46,304 bases of DNA, taken from positions 1-46,304 of the IMG/VR virus record IMGVR_UViG_3300024520_000123; one strand, 5' to 3'. This DNA comes from a virus. Below are positions 1 through 7,101 of this stretch, piece after piece. The notes beneath the pieces were generated by a model. That model saw only the letters and a program-made list of their open reading frames with translations, did no database searches and was not told where the DNA came from. A program made the translations under genes and the position numbers. The stretch's first letter is position 1. Each line of letters opens with the position of its first letter.

Positions 1-1175
1 ATCCAGAACTGATCATCGCTTCGATGCTCCCCTTGTTCGGGACCTTTTACGGCCACCGGGCATTTAATCCGGAGTACGGCACTCGGACTAACCTCTATTC
101 GATCGGCCTGGGGAAGACGGGCGCCGGTAAGGATAAGCCCCGGACCGTGGGAATGGAGCTATTCGACTTAGTAAATGCGGACATGCTTGCCGGTGTTGAT
201 GTGGGTTCTCACGTGGGTTTGTTCAAGCTCTTGCAAGCCGAACCGGTCCGAATGGCATACATCGACGAAATGGGCTCAAGCCTCACCAGATGGGCTCAGA
301 CACCCATTGGGCGGTCTATCCTGTCCACACTCATGATTCTCTACACGGAGTCTGATAAGGTCGCCTGGAAGCCCACGATTGTGAAGGATGGGCGCGGGGC
401 CGACCCCGTGCCGTACCCGTGTATGTCGTTCTACGGGACGAGTACCCCCGAGGCCTTCTTTCGGTCCCTCGACCGAGGGGTGATCGATGATGGGTTCATG
501 GGTCGGTGCCTATTATTCGAGGAAGCTGCCGACAACAAGCGGAAGATCCCCAATAACGACATCGAAATACCCCCTGAAGTGATTGAACACTTTCGGCTGT
601 GGCGCGATTATGGGCGCAGTAACGACAATCTCGTTTCGCTAGCCGGCCCGAACTGGATTCGTGTCCCAATGGACGCCGACGCATCAGCTTTTCACGAACA
701 GCTTTGCGCCGCGATCGATAGCAAATCAGAGAATGAAAACGACTGGCGAAAGGCGATCTGGAAGCGGACCGGCGAGAAAGTGACCAAGCTGGCCATAATC
801 CGAGCCTGCGCCGGTCACGATTTCAATCAAGACTCGGACTCAGACCTCAAAATCTCACTGAGGGATGAACTTTGGGCTTATTCGATCGTCAAGCGGTCGA
901 ATCGCGTACAGATTCGCAACCTCGACCGGATGAACACCAATCCGCTTATCGGCCCCATGCGTGACGTTTACCGGGCTTTACCTGCCGATGGGACACTCGT
1001 TAAGAGAGCTTTAGCGTTCAAGCCCCTTAAGGGAATGAAGACGCACGACAAAAATGCCGTCATTGAACAACTCATGGAATTCGATCACATCGAAATGATT
1101 ACCCTGCCAGCCAAGGGGGGGAAGGCCGGTCGACCGTCACTCCGTGTCCGCCGAGGGCCCATTAAACTTCATTGA
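1..1175 (+). CDS. DUF3987-type replication ATPase/helicase (5' end outside window)
   Basis: The reading frame is open to the left edge; the first whole codon is at 3 and translates PELIIAS before the first Met at 24, so the true start lies upstream. The segment from PELIIAS to NLYSIGLGKTGAGKD matches the entry to the P-loop ATPase domain of DUF3987 proteins, helicase-like parts of phage and plasmid replication proteins. A Walker A-like loop GKTGAGKD is visible, with Asp where Ser/Thr is usual. A Walker B-like strand AYIDEMG follows. The C-terminal quarter is basic and could bind DNA. By family it should work in phage DNA replication, probably as the helicase half of a primase-helicase; the primase half would be upstream. 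It is the only replication protein seen here. Confidence 0.8.
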   Translation, partial: PELIIASMLPLFGTFYGHRAFNPEYGTRTNLYSIGLGKTGAGKDKPRTVGMELFDLVNADMLAGVDVGSHVGLFKLLQAEPVRMAYIDEMGSSLTRWAQTPIGRSILSTLMILYTESDKVAWKPTIVKDGRGADPVPYPCMSFYGTSTPEAFFRSLDRGVIDDGFMGRCLLFEEAADNKRKIPNNDIEIPPEVIEHFRLWRDYGRSNDNLVSLAGPNWIRVPMDADASAFHEQLCAAIDSKSENENDWRKAIWKRTGEKVTKLAIIRACAGHDFNQDSDSDLKISLRDELWAYSIVKRSNRVQIRNLDRMNTNPLIGPMRDVYRALPADGTLVKRALAFKPLKGMKTHDKNAVIEQLMEFDHIEMITLPAKGGKAGRPSLRVRRGPIKLH

Positions 1176-1202
1176 CTTGAAAGCGAGTGTTGGACAACTT
1201 TT

Positions 1203-1238
1203 TTACACTAACTAGGTAAGGAGAAACACCTTATGACA
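1203..1238 (+). repeat. Leader repeat, copy 1
   Basis: This segment, with the core GGTAAGGAGAAACA, precedes and includes the start codon of the gene at 1233. It recurs at 1593-1630 with a few substitutions and a two-base insertion. It contains the ribosome-binding site AAGGAGA about eight bases before the ATG. Confidence 0.8.
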
Positions 1239-1583
1239 TTAGAAAAGCTGCAAGCTAACATCTCGGACCTGATTGCTCTCGCCAAGCAAAAACGCCACAC
1301 AGCGACGGAGGATACCGACAATCTCGATAACGAAATCGCCCGAATGGTATGGTTAGAGGAAGCCACACGGGTCTTTCGCCAAGGACAAGATCCCCCGCTG
1401 GACCAGTGTCTCGTTGAGGATGTCACTCAAATCCGCGCGGAGTGCTCTCGAATAGGGCTGGAGAAAGAACGACTTAAGACAAGCCTGAAAAACACCCAGG
1501 CGGCCAAGGAGATTCTCATCAAAGAGTGCGAGGCACTTTACAGGGCGATCAAGGACGCAGGTTTCGACGTCGAAGTTTGTTAA
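1233..1583 (+). CDS. Small coiled-coil protein
   Basis: 116 residues, not recognised as a known family. The chain is mostly charged and helix-prone, with heptad-like Leu/Ile spacing from about residue 4 to 30 and again from 75 to 110, so a coiled coil is likely. There is no membrane segment or signal peptide. The start is set by AAGGAGA upstream of ATG 1233. It lies 57 bases after the DUF3987 gene and is followed by a similar-sized coiled-coil gene with nearly the same leader, so the two may be diverged duplicates, although their sequences are no longer clearly alike. Function unknown. Confidence 0.8.
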   Translation: MTLEKLQANISDLIALAKQKRHTATEDTDNLDNEIARMVWLEEATRVFRQGQDPPLDQCLVEDVTQIRAECSRIGLEKERLKTSLKNTQAAKEILIKECEALYRAIKDAGFDVEVC

Positions 1584-1592
1584 TGAGAGGTA

Positions 1593-1630
1593 TTACACAC
1601 TAACCAGGTAAGGAGAAACATCTTATGACA
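1593..1630 (+). repeat. Leader repeat, copy 2
   Basis: Second copy of the leader at 1203-1238, again ending in an ATG GAC-like start context with AAGGAGA. The two copies differ by a few substitutions plus an inserted AC. Leader conservation between adjacent genes suggests duplication of a gene with its leader, or shared translational control. Confidence 0.8.
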
Positions 1631-2065
1631 CATATTTCCGAAGCCGACATCGCGTTTCTGGTCAACGGTGCCAAAAATACGCACCAGGAATCGCTAAAGG
1701 TAGTCTCTGATCTGATCCAGGAAGTCGCCGTCGAAAAGGAAGAATACACGACTCGGATCAAAGAGTCAGTTCTCATGAGACTTCTCACTGCCGCCGTAAA
1801 ACTGCACCAAGAGAACGCTTCCTTGCGCAAGGATCTAAAGGCCGCTAGATATGACGCTCTGGCCGCCGACCAAAAAGCGATGGACATCATCGCCGGCAAA
1901 GAAGAAGAGTACTCCAGCCGGCTTAACGGCTTACAAAAAGTGAACAAACTCCTGCGAAAGGACCTGGATCTTGCCCAAGAAGCCATTGTAATCCATACCG
2001 AAGAGTATTTGCGGCTGCGCGATGTGATTAAAAGGGCGGAACTAAGGCTCGAAGCTTGCTCGTAA
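1625..2065 (+). CDS. Small coiled-coil protein
   Basis: 146 residues, family not recognised. It is highly charged and helical: residues about 20-45 and 55-140 show long runs of Lys/Glu/Leu/Ala with heptad spacing and no Pro, so an elongated coiled coil is expected. No membrane segment is present. The start at 1625 follows AAGGAGA within the repeated leader. It sits between the first coiled-coil gene and the HNH endonuclease gene and is probably co-transcribed with the upstream replication ATPase. Function unknown. Confidence 0.8.
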   Translation: MTHISEADIAFLVNGAKNTHQESLKVVSDLIQEVAVEKEEYTTRIKESVLMRLLTAAVKLHQENASLRKDLKAARYDALAADQKAMDIIAGKEEEYSSRLNGLQKVNKLLRKDLDLAQEAIVIHTEEYLRLRDVIKRAELRLEACS

Positions 2066-2113
2066 ACCCTATCACCAGCGGCACATATGGTGAGACGTGA
2101 AAGGAGAGCGAAC

Positions 2114-2662
2114 ATGAAGCGAGTCCCCCACGGTTACACCTGTCCGGTCGTCCGCGACGCTTGCACTACCGGGTACTTGCATGATCCTCTTGATGATGGG
2201 GTATATATCGTTGATGGCGTAAGGTATTGCGGGCGATGTCATCGCTATTATCCAATTCATCCAGTGGGTTGCCTGCCTCCTTCGTTCCGCAATAAGCTTG
2301 CTGAAGCGGATGAAAATGGTTGTATCCTCTGGAGTGGATCCCGAGACTTAAACGGCTACGGCAAATTCGTGTACGAGGGGAAGGTGTGGTACGCTCACAA
2401 ATTCGTCTGGAATGCGTTCTACGGCGATCCGGGCGGGAAGTACGTTTGTCATGCTAATCACTGCAAGAGTGTGTCGTGCGTCCGGCCAGAGCACTTGTGC
2501 CTTCGCAAGATCCCGAATGGGAATGGGAAACTCACCCCTGACCAGGTCCGGGCGATCCGATTAGACACCCGTAAGCCAATCGATTGCTGTAACGATTATG
2601 GCGTCTCGCCGGCCTCAATCATAAATGTCAGGAGCCGAAAAACATGGAAAGACATTTCTTGA
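2114..2662 (+). CDS. HNH endonuclease with C-terminal DNA-binding segment
   Basis: 182 residues from ATG 2114, chosen because AAGGAGAG lies five bases upstream; an in-frame start at 2087 lacks this. The centre carries the HNH_3 pattern of phage homing-type endonucleases: Cys70 with LWSGSRD and GYG, Ala-His at 94-95, Cys112-His113, two further Cys at 117 and 122, and PEH at 125-127. Residues 139-180 look like the helix-turn-helix (NUMOD-like) tail common in this family. A CGRC pair at 39-42 may bind metal. Such enzymes nick or cut DNA and are often mobile free-standing genes. The following 400-base gap has no gene. Confidence 0.85.
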   Translation: MKRVPHGYTCPVVRDACTTGYLHDPLDDGVYIVDGVRYCGRCHRYYPIHPVGCLPPSFRNKLAEADENGCILWSGSRDLNGYGKFVYEGKVWYAHKFVWNAFYGDPGGKYVCHANHCKSVSCVRPEHLCLRKIPNGNGKLTPDQVRAIRLDTRKPIDCCNDYGVSPASIINVRSRKTWKDIS

Positions 2663-3064
2663 AACAATCATTTGCCTTTCGATCACTTATTGTGCGAAAA
2701 TACGGGGGGGTTCCCCCTCTAATTGGATGGGGTGGTCGAAATTTACCCCGTAATGACTACCACTTGTGGCTAACCCCCATTCTGCGGAAAGAACACTAAA
2801 TGTATTTTAATTCTAATTTAGTGATGTAACTTAAACTCCTACGTCAAAAGTATTAAAGGGTCCTTTTTAGAATAATAATAATAGTGATAAGTATAAGAGA
2901 GAGAGATATAAATGCTTATGGCCTAGATATCTTAGGTATGTAGATCATAGGGGCTTGTTTCTGCTCAGGGCAGATTCACCAGATCGGTTCACCTAACTTC
3001 TTACCACATAACGACTTACGAATCTTGTCGACGTAACCCACTTGCATGGAAGGACTTACGACAT
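2663..3064. other. AT-rich intergenic region, no gene
   Basis: No convincing reading frame is seen. The region opens with a G-run/C-run hairpin (about 2704-2717), then becomes AT-rich from about 2790 to 2930 with runs of AATAATAATA and AGAGAGAGA. It contains the inverted repeat at 2794-2823 and a near-palindrome CCTAGATATCTTAGG at about 2921-2935. Its composition contrasts with its neighbours, so it could be a replication origin or promoter region, but no element was identified with certainty. Confidence 0.5.
2794..2823. repeat. Inverted repeat CACTAAAT / ATTTAGTG
   Basis: Perfect 8-base arms separated by 14 AT-rich bases, within the gene-free gap. It is not followed by a T-run, so it does not look like a factor-independent terminator. 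Confidence 0.6.
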
Positions 3065-3475
3065 ATGTGTAACACACCACCCGAAGAGGGGATTTCTGTC
3101 TCTTTCACTCGCGCAGACCTTGAGGCTCTGTACCAAAAACGAGAAGGCGCCCGGACCCGCGAGCGAATCCTAATGCACCAGTTGGAGATTGCGAAATCCA
3201 AGCTGACGATCACTAGGCAGGACCTGGAAGCCGGCCGGGGCGCGGGAAAGATCTTGGCTGCTCAACTCGACGCCGCATGGGCCGAGATAGCTGAAGCCAA
3301 TGAGAAAATCGACAATATGGCGAAGGAACTGGAGCGCAAGAGCCAATTTGTTGATAGCTACTGGCGAGACTGGGTCAAGTACGGAAGCCGGCATACCATG
3401 CAGGCGGAGAATACTAGACTGAAAGCTGAGTTGCAAGAGGCTCGGACCGCGATAAAAACCATGAAATACGGTTAA
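3065..3475 (+). CDS. Coiled-coil protein
   Basis: 136 residues, not recognised. After about 15 residues the chain is almost continuously helix-prone and charged, with Leu/Ala/Ile at heptad positions, so it should form a long coiled coil. It resembles the proteins at 1233 and 1625 in size and character, and may belong to one local family of small coiled-coil proteins. The ATG at 3065 follows GGAAGGACTTACGACAT, a usable but not perfect ribosome-binding site. It is the first gene after the AT-rich gap, so a promoter may lie there. Confidence 0.75.
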   Translation: MCNTPPEEGISVSFTRADLEALYQKREGARTRERILMHQLEIAKSKLTITRQDLEAGRGAGKILAAQLDAAWAEIAEANEKIDNMAKELERKSQFVDSYWRDWVKYGSRHTMQAENTRLKAELQEARTAIKTMKYG

Positions 3476-3530
3476 GATCTTTGAAACGTAAGTACCTTGT
3501 ATAACGAGCGTTACAGTAAGGAGCATACGC

Positions 3531-3758
3531 ATGGGAAAGAGGACAATCACAAGACGACATGGGAGCATAAAACAGGCTCGTGGTAGGATTAAAACTCAGT
3601 TTGACTCGCACTCACTCGTCATTTGCAAATCACTAAGGCCTTATGCCTCTCAACACATTCCGCTGGATCAGCCAATCATGGATACTCGGCCGGCTATCCT
3701 TCGAGAAATTAAGGAGACTTATCAACCATGTTTTTCGTCGAAGACACACACTGTGTAA
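3531..3758 (+). CDS. Small basic hypothetical protein
   Basis: 75 residues, not recognised. The N-terminal 25 residues are rich in Arg/Lys, suggesting nucleic-acid binding, but nothing more can be said. The start has a good TAAGGAG eight bases upstream. It overlaps the start of the next gene by 31 bases in another frame. Because no homologue is recalled and composition is unremarkable, it may be a real small gene or a chance frame behind a good ribosome-binding site. Confidence 0.45.
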   Translation: MGKRTITRRHGSIKQARGRIKTQFDSHSLVICKSLRPYASQHIPLDQPIMDTRPAILREIKETYQPCFSSKTHTV

Positions 3759-4351
3759 TCGCGCCTCCGCTTTCGGGGTATTACGCTGCAAAAAAGACCT
3801 TACACAAAGCCGGCTTCAGTACGCAGGGGAGTGACCGGCACGGTTTACCGCTGTCTCATACTGATCACACGGTGATTGCGATCATCCGACCTTGGTTCAC
3901 TTGGTTAGAATCGATGTGGCTCTATCACAAGGCGACCAACGTCTGGCTGGGTCCTAATTCGGAGCTAAGTCGTGAGGTGGTAGGCGCTAAGCTCAAATAT
4001 TTCTACGGCTTGGTCGACCTGGTAGCGGAGAATCCTGGGATCATCGAGAAAACATGGTCGCCAATTCTGTCGGCTGCTGACGTCGTCGTTTCCTCCGTGG
4101 GGCTCTCAGCGTGCCTCTCACGAGCCTTTGGGACGAAAGTGGCTCGGAGTACTCGAGAGCAGCCAGAGTGCCTTAGAGAGCGTCACCAGCTTCCTGCGTG
4201 GTCTTCGATTCAGCTTCAGAAGATCACTAAGGCCGAAGTGAGGATTGGCAACCTAGCCGGTGGCGTCTGGAGAAAGTCTCGGGGATGGCCCGTGGAGGTC
4301 GAGGAATACCGCGAGGCGGACGGTGATCTCATGCGGATCTTGGCAACCTGA
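3728..4351 (+). CDS. Sulfotransferase-like protein (tentative)
   Basis: 207 residues; start set by TTAAGGAG nine bases upstream. The N-terminal third has the layout of P-loop sulfotransferases: a strand with CVIAPPLSGYYAAKKTL (place of the phosphosulfate-binding loop), then His, then strand VIAIIRPWFTWLESMWLYH, which resembles the R-N-P-x-x-R-x-x-S-x-Y motif that binds the 3'-phosphate. If right, it would transfer a sulfuryl group from PAPS, but the loop is not canonical and the protein is short. The last part, GGVWRKSRGWPVEVEE, is encoded again 300 bases downstream. Function is an inference from pattern only. Confidence 0.55.
   Translation: MFFVEDTHCVIAPPLSGYYAAKKTLHKAGFSTQGSDRHGLPLSHTDHTVIAIIRPWFTWLESMWLYHKATNVWLGPNSELSREVVGAKLKYFYGLVDLVAENPGIIEKTWSPILSAADVVVSSVGLSACLSRAFGTKVARSTREQPECLRERHQLPAWSSIQLQKITKAEVRIGNLAGGVWRKSRGWPVEVEEYREADGDLMRILAT
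4259..4306 (+). repeat. 48-base direct repeat, copy 1 (inside the 3728 gene)
   Basis: Matches 4571-4618 at 47 of 48 bases. It encodes GGVWRKSRGWPVEVEE in the C-terminal part of the sulfotransferase-like protein. Confidence 0.95.
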
Positions 4352-4374
4352 CTGATACCCTTCGACCTCATTTG

Positions 4375-4396
4375 GACCTTAGGGATCTCTAAGGTC
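4375..4396. repeat. Hairpin GACCTTAG / CTAAGGTC
   Basis: Perfect 8-base arms around a 6-base loop, 24 bases after the stop of the 3728 gene. The right arm with its flanks (TCTAAGGTCG) recurs 20 bases further at 4408-4417. There is no T-run. Confidence 0.6.
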
Positions 4397-4448
4397 GAGA
4401 TCGCTGGTCTAAGGTCGGGGCACACCGGCGAGAGTGACCTACCCATCA

Positions 4449-4491
4449 TCTCTCTCCTCGCTCCTATTTATAGGAGCGAGAGAGGAGAGAG
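4449..4491. repeat. Long CT/GA-rich hairpin
   Basis: The arm CTCTCTCCTCGCTCCTAT pairs with the downstream ATAGGAGCGAG...GAGAGAG, leaving a four-base AGAG bulge. The stem is about 18 base pairs. With no T-run it may be an RNA-processing or stability element, or a weak terminator of the first plus-strand block. Confidence 0.6.
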
Positions 4492-4543
4492 GTGGTGGTT
4501 ACTCTGCCGAGTGCATGCCAGCAGATGAAAGGTGGAATAAGGC

Positions 4544-4630
4544 ATGGAAAGAGAATTAGGTGAGATCATAGGTGGCGTCTGGAGAAAGTCTCGGGGCTGG
4601 CCCGTGGAGGTCGAGGAAGTTGTTAGATAG
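4544..4630 (+). CDS. 28-residue ORF re-encoding the end of the upstream protein
   Basis: ATG 4544 opens a 28-residue frame ending in TAG 4628. Its centre reads GGVWRKSRGWPVEVEE, identical to the C-terminal part of the protein at 3728, and in the same frame relative to the 48-base repeat. A short purine-rich stretch (AATAAGG) precedes the start. After the TAG the frame continues PVEAKEVDA and stop, a decayed further copy of the PVEVEE unit, so the TAG sits where Trp was. It may be a translated peptide or just the debris of a duplication. Confidence 0.35.
   Translation: MERELGEIIGGVWRKSRGWPVEVEEVVR
4571..4618 (+). repeat. 48-base direct repeat, copy 2
   Basis: Second copy of 4259-4306 with one change (A to C). 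A third, partial copy of the distal part (CCCGTGGAGG then CAAGGAA after one change) follows at 4631-4648. Confidence 0.95.
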
Positions 4631-4743
4631 CCCGTGGAGGCCAAGGAAGTTGACGCCTGACTCTGCTTGAAACATACTGACTATCTCAAAGAAGAGAGCG
4701 TGATACAACCTACTGAAGATTCATGTCCGTGATGGGACTGAGC

Positions 4744-4777
4744 CGATCGCGCACTAGCTTTCCGCTGGTGCGCGATC
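4744..4777. terminator. Convergent-junction hairpin, possible bidirectional terminator
   Basis: Perfect 10-base arms GATCGCGCAC / GTGCGCGATC around a 14-base loop. On the plus strand it is followed by ATTTTCC, a short T-run. It overlaps the end of the last minus-strand gene and sits where the rightward and leftward operons meet, so it probably stops transcripts from one or both sides. Confidence 0.5.
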
Positions 4778-4942
4778 ATTTTCCACCTTCTGCCAGTACG
4801 CGATATGCTTCGCGTGCATTCGCAGCAACCCCTTTTCGTCATCTTGGGCGTCTGCTTTCCGATCATACGGACCATGGTCGGGCCAATTGCTGGGGAGCCC
4901 AATGATCCAATAGCCGTCTTTTCGCTTGACGATCTTGCTCAT
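4754..4942 (-). CDS. Small hypothetical protein
   Basis: 62 residues, family not recognised. It begins with a basic stretch and a short pattern of a beta hairpin with aromatic residues (KDGYWIIGLPSNWPDHGPY), then a charged helix rich in Lys, Asp and Glu. The start ATG follows GAGGACAGT and overlaps the stop of the upstream gene by four bases (ATGA), which supports translation coupling. It is the last gene of the long leftward operon and its stop codon lies in the junction hairpin. Confidence 0.7.
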   Translation of the reverse strand: MSKIVKRKDGYWIIGLPSNWPDHGPYDRKADAQDDEKGLLRMHAKHIAYWQKVENDRAPAES

Positions 4943-5124
4943 ACTGTCCTCATTCGTTTAAGCTCTCTTCGGAGATGTCGAGCAACGGCGCCCTTACGGT
5001 TCTTCTCGATTTCTTTTTCGAGACCTTTACAGGCGCGATAGACCTTTGCAATGTGTCTCGTCTTGGGGTCGACCTTCGCCACACAGCCGCAATACGCCTC
5101 GTGAACGACAAATGAACTCGTCAT
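4939..5124 (-). CDS. Small basic hypothetical protein
   Basis: 61 residues, not recognised. The second half is a very basic helix (KGLEKEIEKNRKGAVARHLRR) which could bind nucleic acid. Two Cys lie close together near residues 12-14 (CGC). The start follows AGGTGGTGAA, a good ribosome-binding site. It overlaps the downstream gene by four bases. Operon context with other tiny genes suggests an accessory phage protein. Confidence 0.7.
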   Translation of the reverse strand: MTSSFVVHEAYCGCVAKVDPKTRHIAKVYRACKGLEKEIEKNRKGAVARHLRRELKRMRTV

Positions 5125-5125
5125 T

Positions 5126-5422
5126 TCACCACCTAATTGATTTGGGCAGGTTATTGTAAATCGTGTCAGCCGTGTACTCGTGGCGAAAAGCTTTTAGGAT
5201 GTTTCCCGACTGTCGGGCTTTTCGGTCTTTGATACAGGACCGGCAGTAAACTCCGATCATCCTGACCGTGATGACGGGCTTGAATCCTGGAGTGGCGCCC
5301 CAAAGTCGCCGCGCTGCGCGCCAGGGGCCCGCGTCGATGTAATAAACAAGATCGGCCAGTTCGGTAAGGTCGCACCCGTCTGGATTTTTGGCGATTTCTC
5401 TCGCTTGTTCGTCAGTGATCAT
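5126..5422 (-). CDS. Hypothetical protein
   Basis: 98 residues from the ATG at 5422, chosen because GAAGGAGGTCGTAAT lies directly upstream; the frame extends further 5' but without such a site. The N-terminal part (EQAREIAKNPDGCDLTELADLVYYIDAG) looks like two short helices. A pair of Cys in VYCRSCIKD is compatible with metal binding. The gene ends one base before the next start region. Not recognised beyond this. Confidence 0.7.
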   Translation of the reverse strand: MITDEQAREIAKNPDGCDLTELADLVYYIDAGPWRAARRLWGATPGFKPVITVRMIGVYCRSCIKDRKARQSGNILKAFRHEYTADTIYNNLPKSIRW

Positions 5423-5423
5423 A

Positions 5424-5618
5424 TTACGACCTCCTTCTTGGAGGGGGTAGTACGATAGAAAAAGCACGGTCCAATGCCTCGTTGTGCGTCCGTTCGTCCC
5501 TGACCAGTGGATGCTCCGCGCCCTGCAAGCTCTTATTACTTCGGTCGACCTGTTTGAGAAGTTCAAGTTCCTCTTCGTTGCAGTGGAAAACTGAGCCATT
5601 TCGTTCTACCATCATCAT
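5424..5618 (-). CDS. Small hypothetical protein
   Basis: 64 residues if the first of three successive ATG codons is used (5618, 5615, 5612). The purine run GAAAGAGAGGA ends two bases before the first ATG, so the second or third ATG has better spacing and the protein is probably 62-63 residues. The chain has an acidic helix near residues 14-25 and a Pro/Arg tail. It abuts the 5126 gene. Function unknown. Confidence 0.6.
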   Translation of the reverse strand: MMMVERNGSVFHCNEEELELLKQVDRSNKSLQGAEHPLVRDERTHNEALDRAFSIVLPPPRRRS

Positions 5619-5694
5619 GGTCCTCTCTTTCCGGGGAAGTAAAAAGTATCCAAAGGGCGGGCCAAGTACATTACGAGGCCCGCATTCAGGATAC

Positions 5695-5910
5695 TCAGTC
5701 GTATCGCTTCCAATTGTACTGGAGTCCGGGCAGGTCCCGGACCGCGTTAGCGATAGCTTCTTTCTCGGTACGGCCCGAGTAGAAATGCTGAGTTCGCCCG
5801 TTGCCTAAAAGCACATAAGCGCGAACGCAACACGGTATCGCCACTGGGTGGCCATGCTCGTTCGGCTCGACTCTGCTCTTCACGACTCGCGTCCCTGCGA
5901 GAGTTTCCAT
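5695..5910 (-). CDS. Small hypothetical protein
   Basis: 71 residues from ATG 5910, chosen because AGAAAGGAAAGTT precedes it; the longer frame runs back through the repeat hairpin and is unlikely. The sequence alternates short strands (VVKSRVEP, AYVLLGNG, HFYSG) and one helix (TEKEAIANAVRDL), like a small alpha/beta fold of the kind that recurs in phage accessory genes. It is preceded by a diverged copy of the operon's hairpin/leader module (5911-5984). Not recognised. Confidence 0.7.
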   Translation of the reverse strand: METLAGTRVVKSRVEPNEHGHPVAIPCCVRAYVLLGNGRTQHFYSGRTEKEAIANAVRDLPGLQYNWKRYD

Positions 5911-5984
5911 AACTTTCCTTTCTATGTTAGAGGAAAATGGACACCCCTCAGTGCTCCATGGAGCAGAGAGGGGCATCCATGCCC
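5911..5984 (-). repeat. Hairpin/start-leader module, copy A
   Basis: Diverged copy of the module found at 8580-10555. The hairpin at 5944-5973 has arms CCCCTC...TGCTC around a CATG loop with a two-base internal mismatch. It is followed on the minus strand by CCTCTAACATAGAAAGGA and the start at 5910. The GGGCATGGATGCCCC flank seen at copy D is also present. Confidence 0.75.
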
Positions 5985-5993
5985 TAGCGAGCC

Positions 5994-6749
5994 TTATGTC
6001 GCAAGCTTCAAGTTGTCGCTGACGCCACAGCGTGCATCGAACAGGCCGTGAAGCTTCTGGGTCCGTTGCGCCAACTCGCTAACGTTCGGGAATTGTTTAA
6101 GAATCTCGGTGAAGGCGTTGAAACCGCGCCACCCGGTCTGACCATCTTCGGTGAACTCGTCATGAATTGGCGTCCGCCATTCGTGCAGGACGTTTTTCAG
6201 CTTTGTCACCGGGATAGCCCCGACGTCAACCGCGCGGACAAGGAGATCGTGGAACGAGTTGTCAGACATGTCGGCGCGCTTGTAGCATGCGATACGATGA
6301 TCTTGGGACTTTCGCAAGTCGCCGATACTGCCAACAGCACGATGGATCAGGCCGCGTAAATCCCTCTGGACGTATCGGGAGTGCCTTCTCATAATTGTGA
6401 CTTCACCAGAGAAAGCGAGGTTATCGCACACGAACACGCCACTTCCAACCGCCAGACCAACCGCGAATGACTTGTCGTGCGAGTTCCGTAGGCCGATCAC
6501 CAGATTATAGTCGGGGTGCTGCTCTCCATTGACGACTTCGAGCATGCCGAAGTAGCGGTCCCCATCAGACATGAGGGAGTGAGACTCGCTAACGACTTTA
6601 AATCCGGTTGTTACCAATTCGGAAGTGACTGATTCCACAAGCTGACCATGTGGAACCGGTTGCCATTTTCTGTTTGGTTCAGGCGTCGGGACGTTACAGA
6701 CTTGCTCTAGGTCCACTAAATGAGCGCCGGCGTGCAAGGTGAGGTTCAT
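5994..6749 (-). CDS. DUF932 family protein
   Basis: 251 residues from ATG 6749, which follows CCAAGGAGATGCTTGTT; the frame continues upstream without a better site. The chain matches the DUF932 family of phage and plasmid proteins: a middle section with SDGDRYFGMLEV, then VIGLRNSHDKSFAVGLAVGSGVFVCDNLAFSGE, the most typical family signature, then a helical C-terminal part. The biochemical role of DUF932 is not established; members are common in phage accessory regions. The family identification is recognition from sequence, the start is inferred. The leader TCTTACCCCCAAGGAG may be a diverged version of the operon's start leader. Confidence 0.85.
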   Translation of the reverse strand: MNLTLHAGAHLVDLEQVCNVPTPEPNRKWQPVPHGQLVESVTSELVTTGFKVVSESHSLMSDGDRYFGMLEVVNGEQHPDYNLVIGLRNSHDKSFAVGLAVGSGVFVCDNLAFSGEVTIMRRHSRYVQRDLRGLIHRAVGSIGDLRKSQDHRIACYKRADMSDNSFHDLLVRAVDVGAIPVTKLKNVLHEWRTPIHDEFTEDGQTGWRGFNAFTEILKQFPNVSELAQRTQKLHGLFDARCGVSDNLKLAT

Positions 6750-6798
6750 AACAAGCATCTCCTTGGGGGTAAGAGAAAGAACAGTAGACACCACAATA

Positions 6799-6972
6799 CT
6801 AATCGGATGTCTTGGTTTCGTCAAGTGGCGGTTTTAGAACAGCACAAATCCAGGTGCCATCATTGTAATAGCTGTCTCCGTAATGTACGCATTCTCTAGC
6901 GCTGACGAATGGCCCGGTATAACAGTACCCCTCCACAGCGTTGCCGGAAAGTAAAATGAATTGCTCTTTCAT
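6799..6972 (-). CDS. Small hypothetical protein
   Basis: 57 residues from ATG 6972, preceded by AATAAGGGGAAGAGCT. The sequence is beta-rich and aromatic (FILLSGNAVEGYCYTGPF, YGDSYYNDGTWICAVL) and ends in an acidic/polar tail. No membrane segment. It is not recognised. The next gene on this strand starts 49 bases downstream. Confidence 0.65.
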   Translation of the reverse strand: MKEQFILLSGNAVEGYCYTGPFVSARECVHYGDSYYNDGTWICAVLKPPLDETKTSD

Positions 6973-7101
6973 AGCTCTTCCCCTTATTGAGACTGAACGT
7001 CTAACGGGCTTGAAACGACAAGTATCAAACCTCGATGGGGCCTTCCCGCGCTCGTTAGGCGCCAATCTGGAAGGCCATATCGAGCCTTGAGGTCTCCAAT
7101 C

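Noticed and set aside
3643-3834. 63-residue basic frame
   Set aside because: Lies across two better-supported genes and has no ribosome-binding site.
5126-5599. Long form (157 residues) of the 5126 gene
   Set aside because: The extra N-terminal part overlaps the 5424 gene; the ATG at 5422 has a far better ribosome-binding site.
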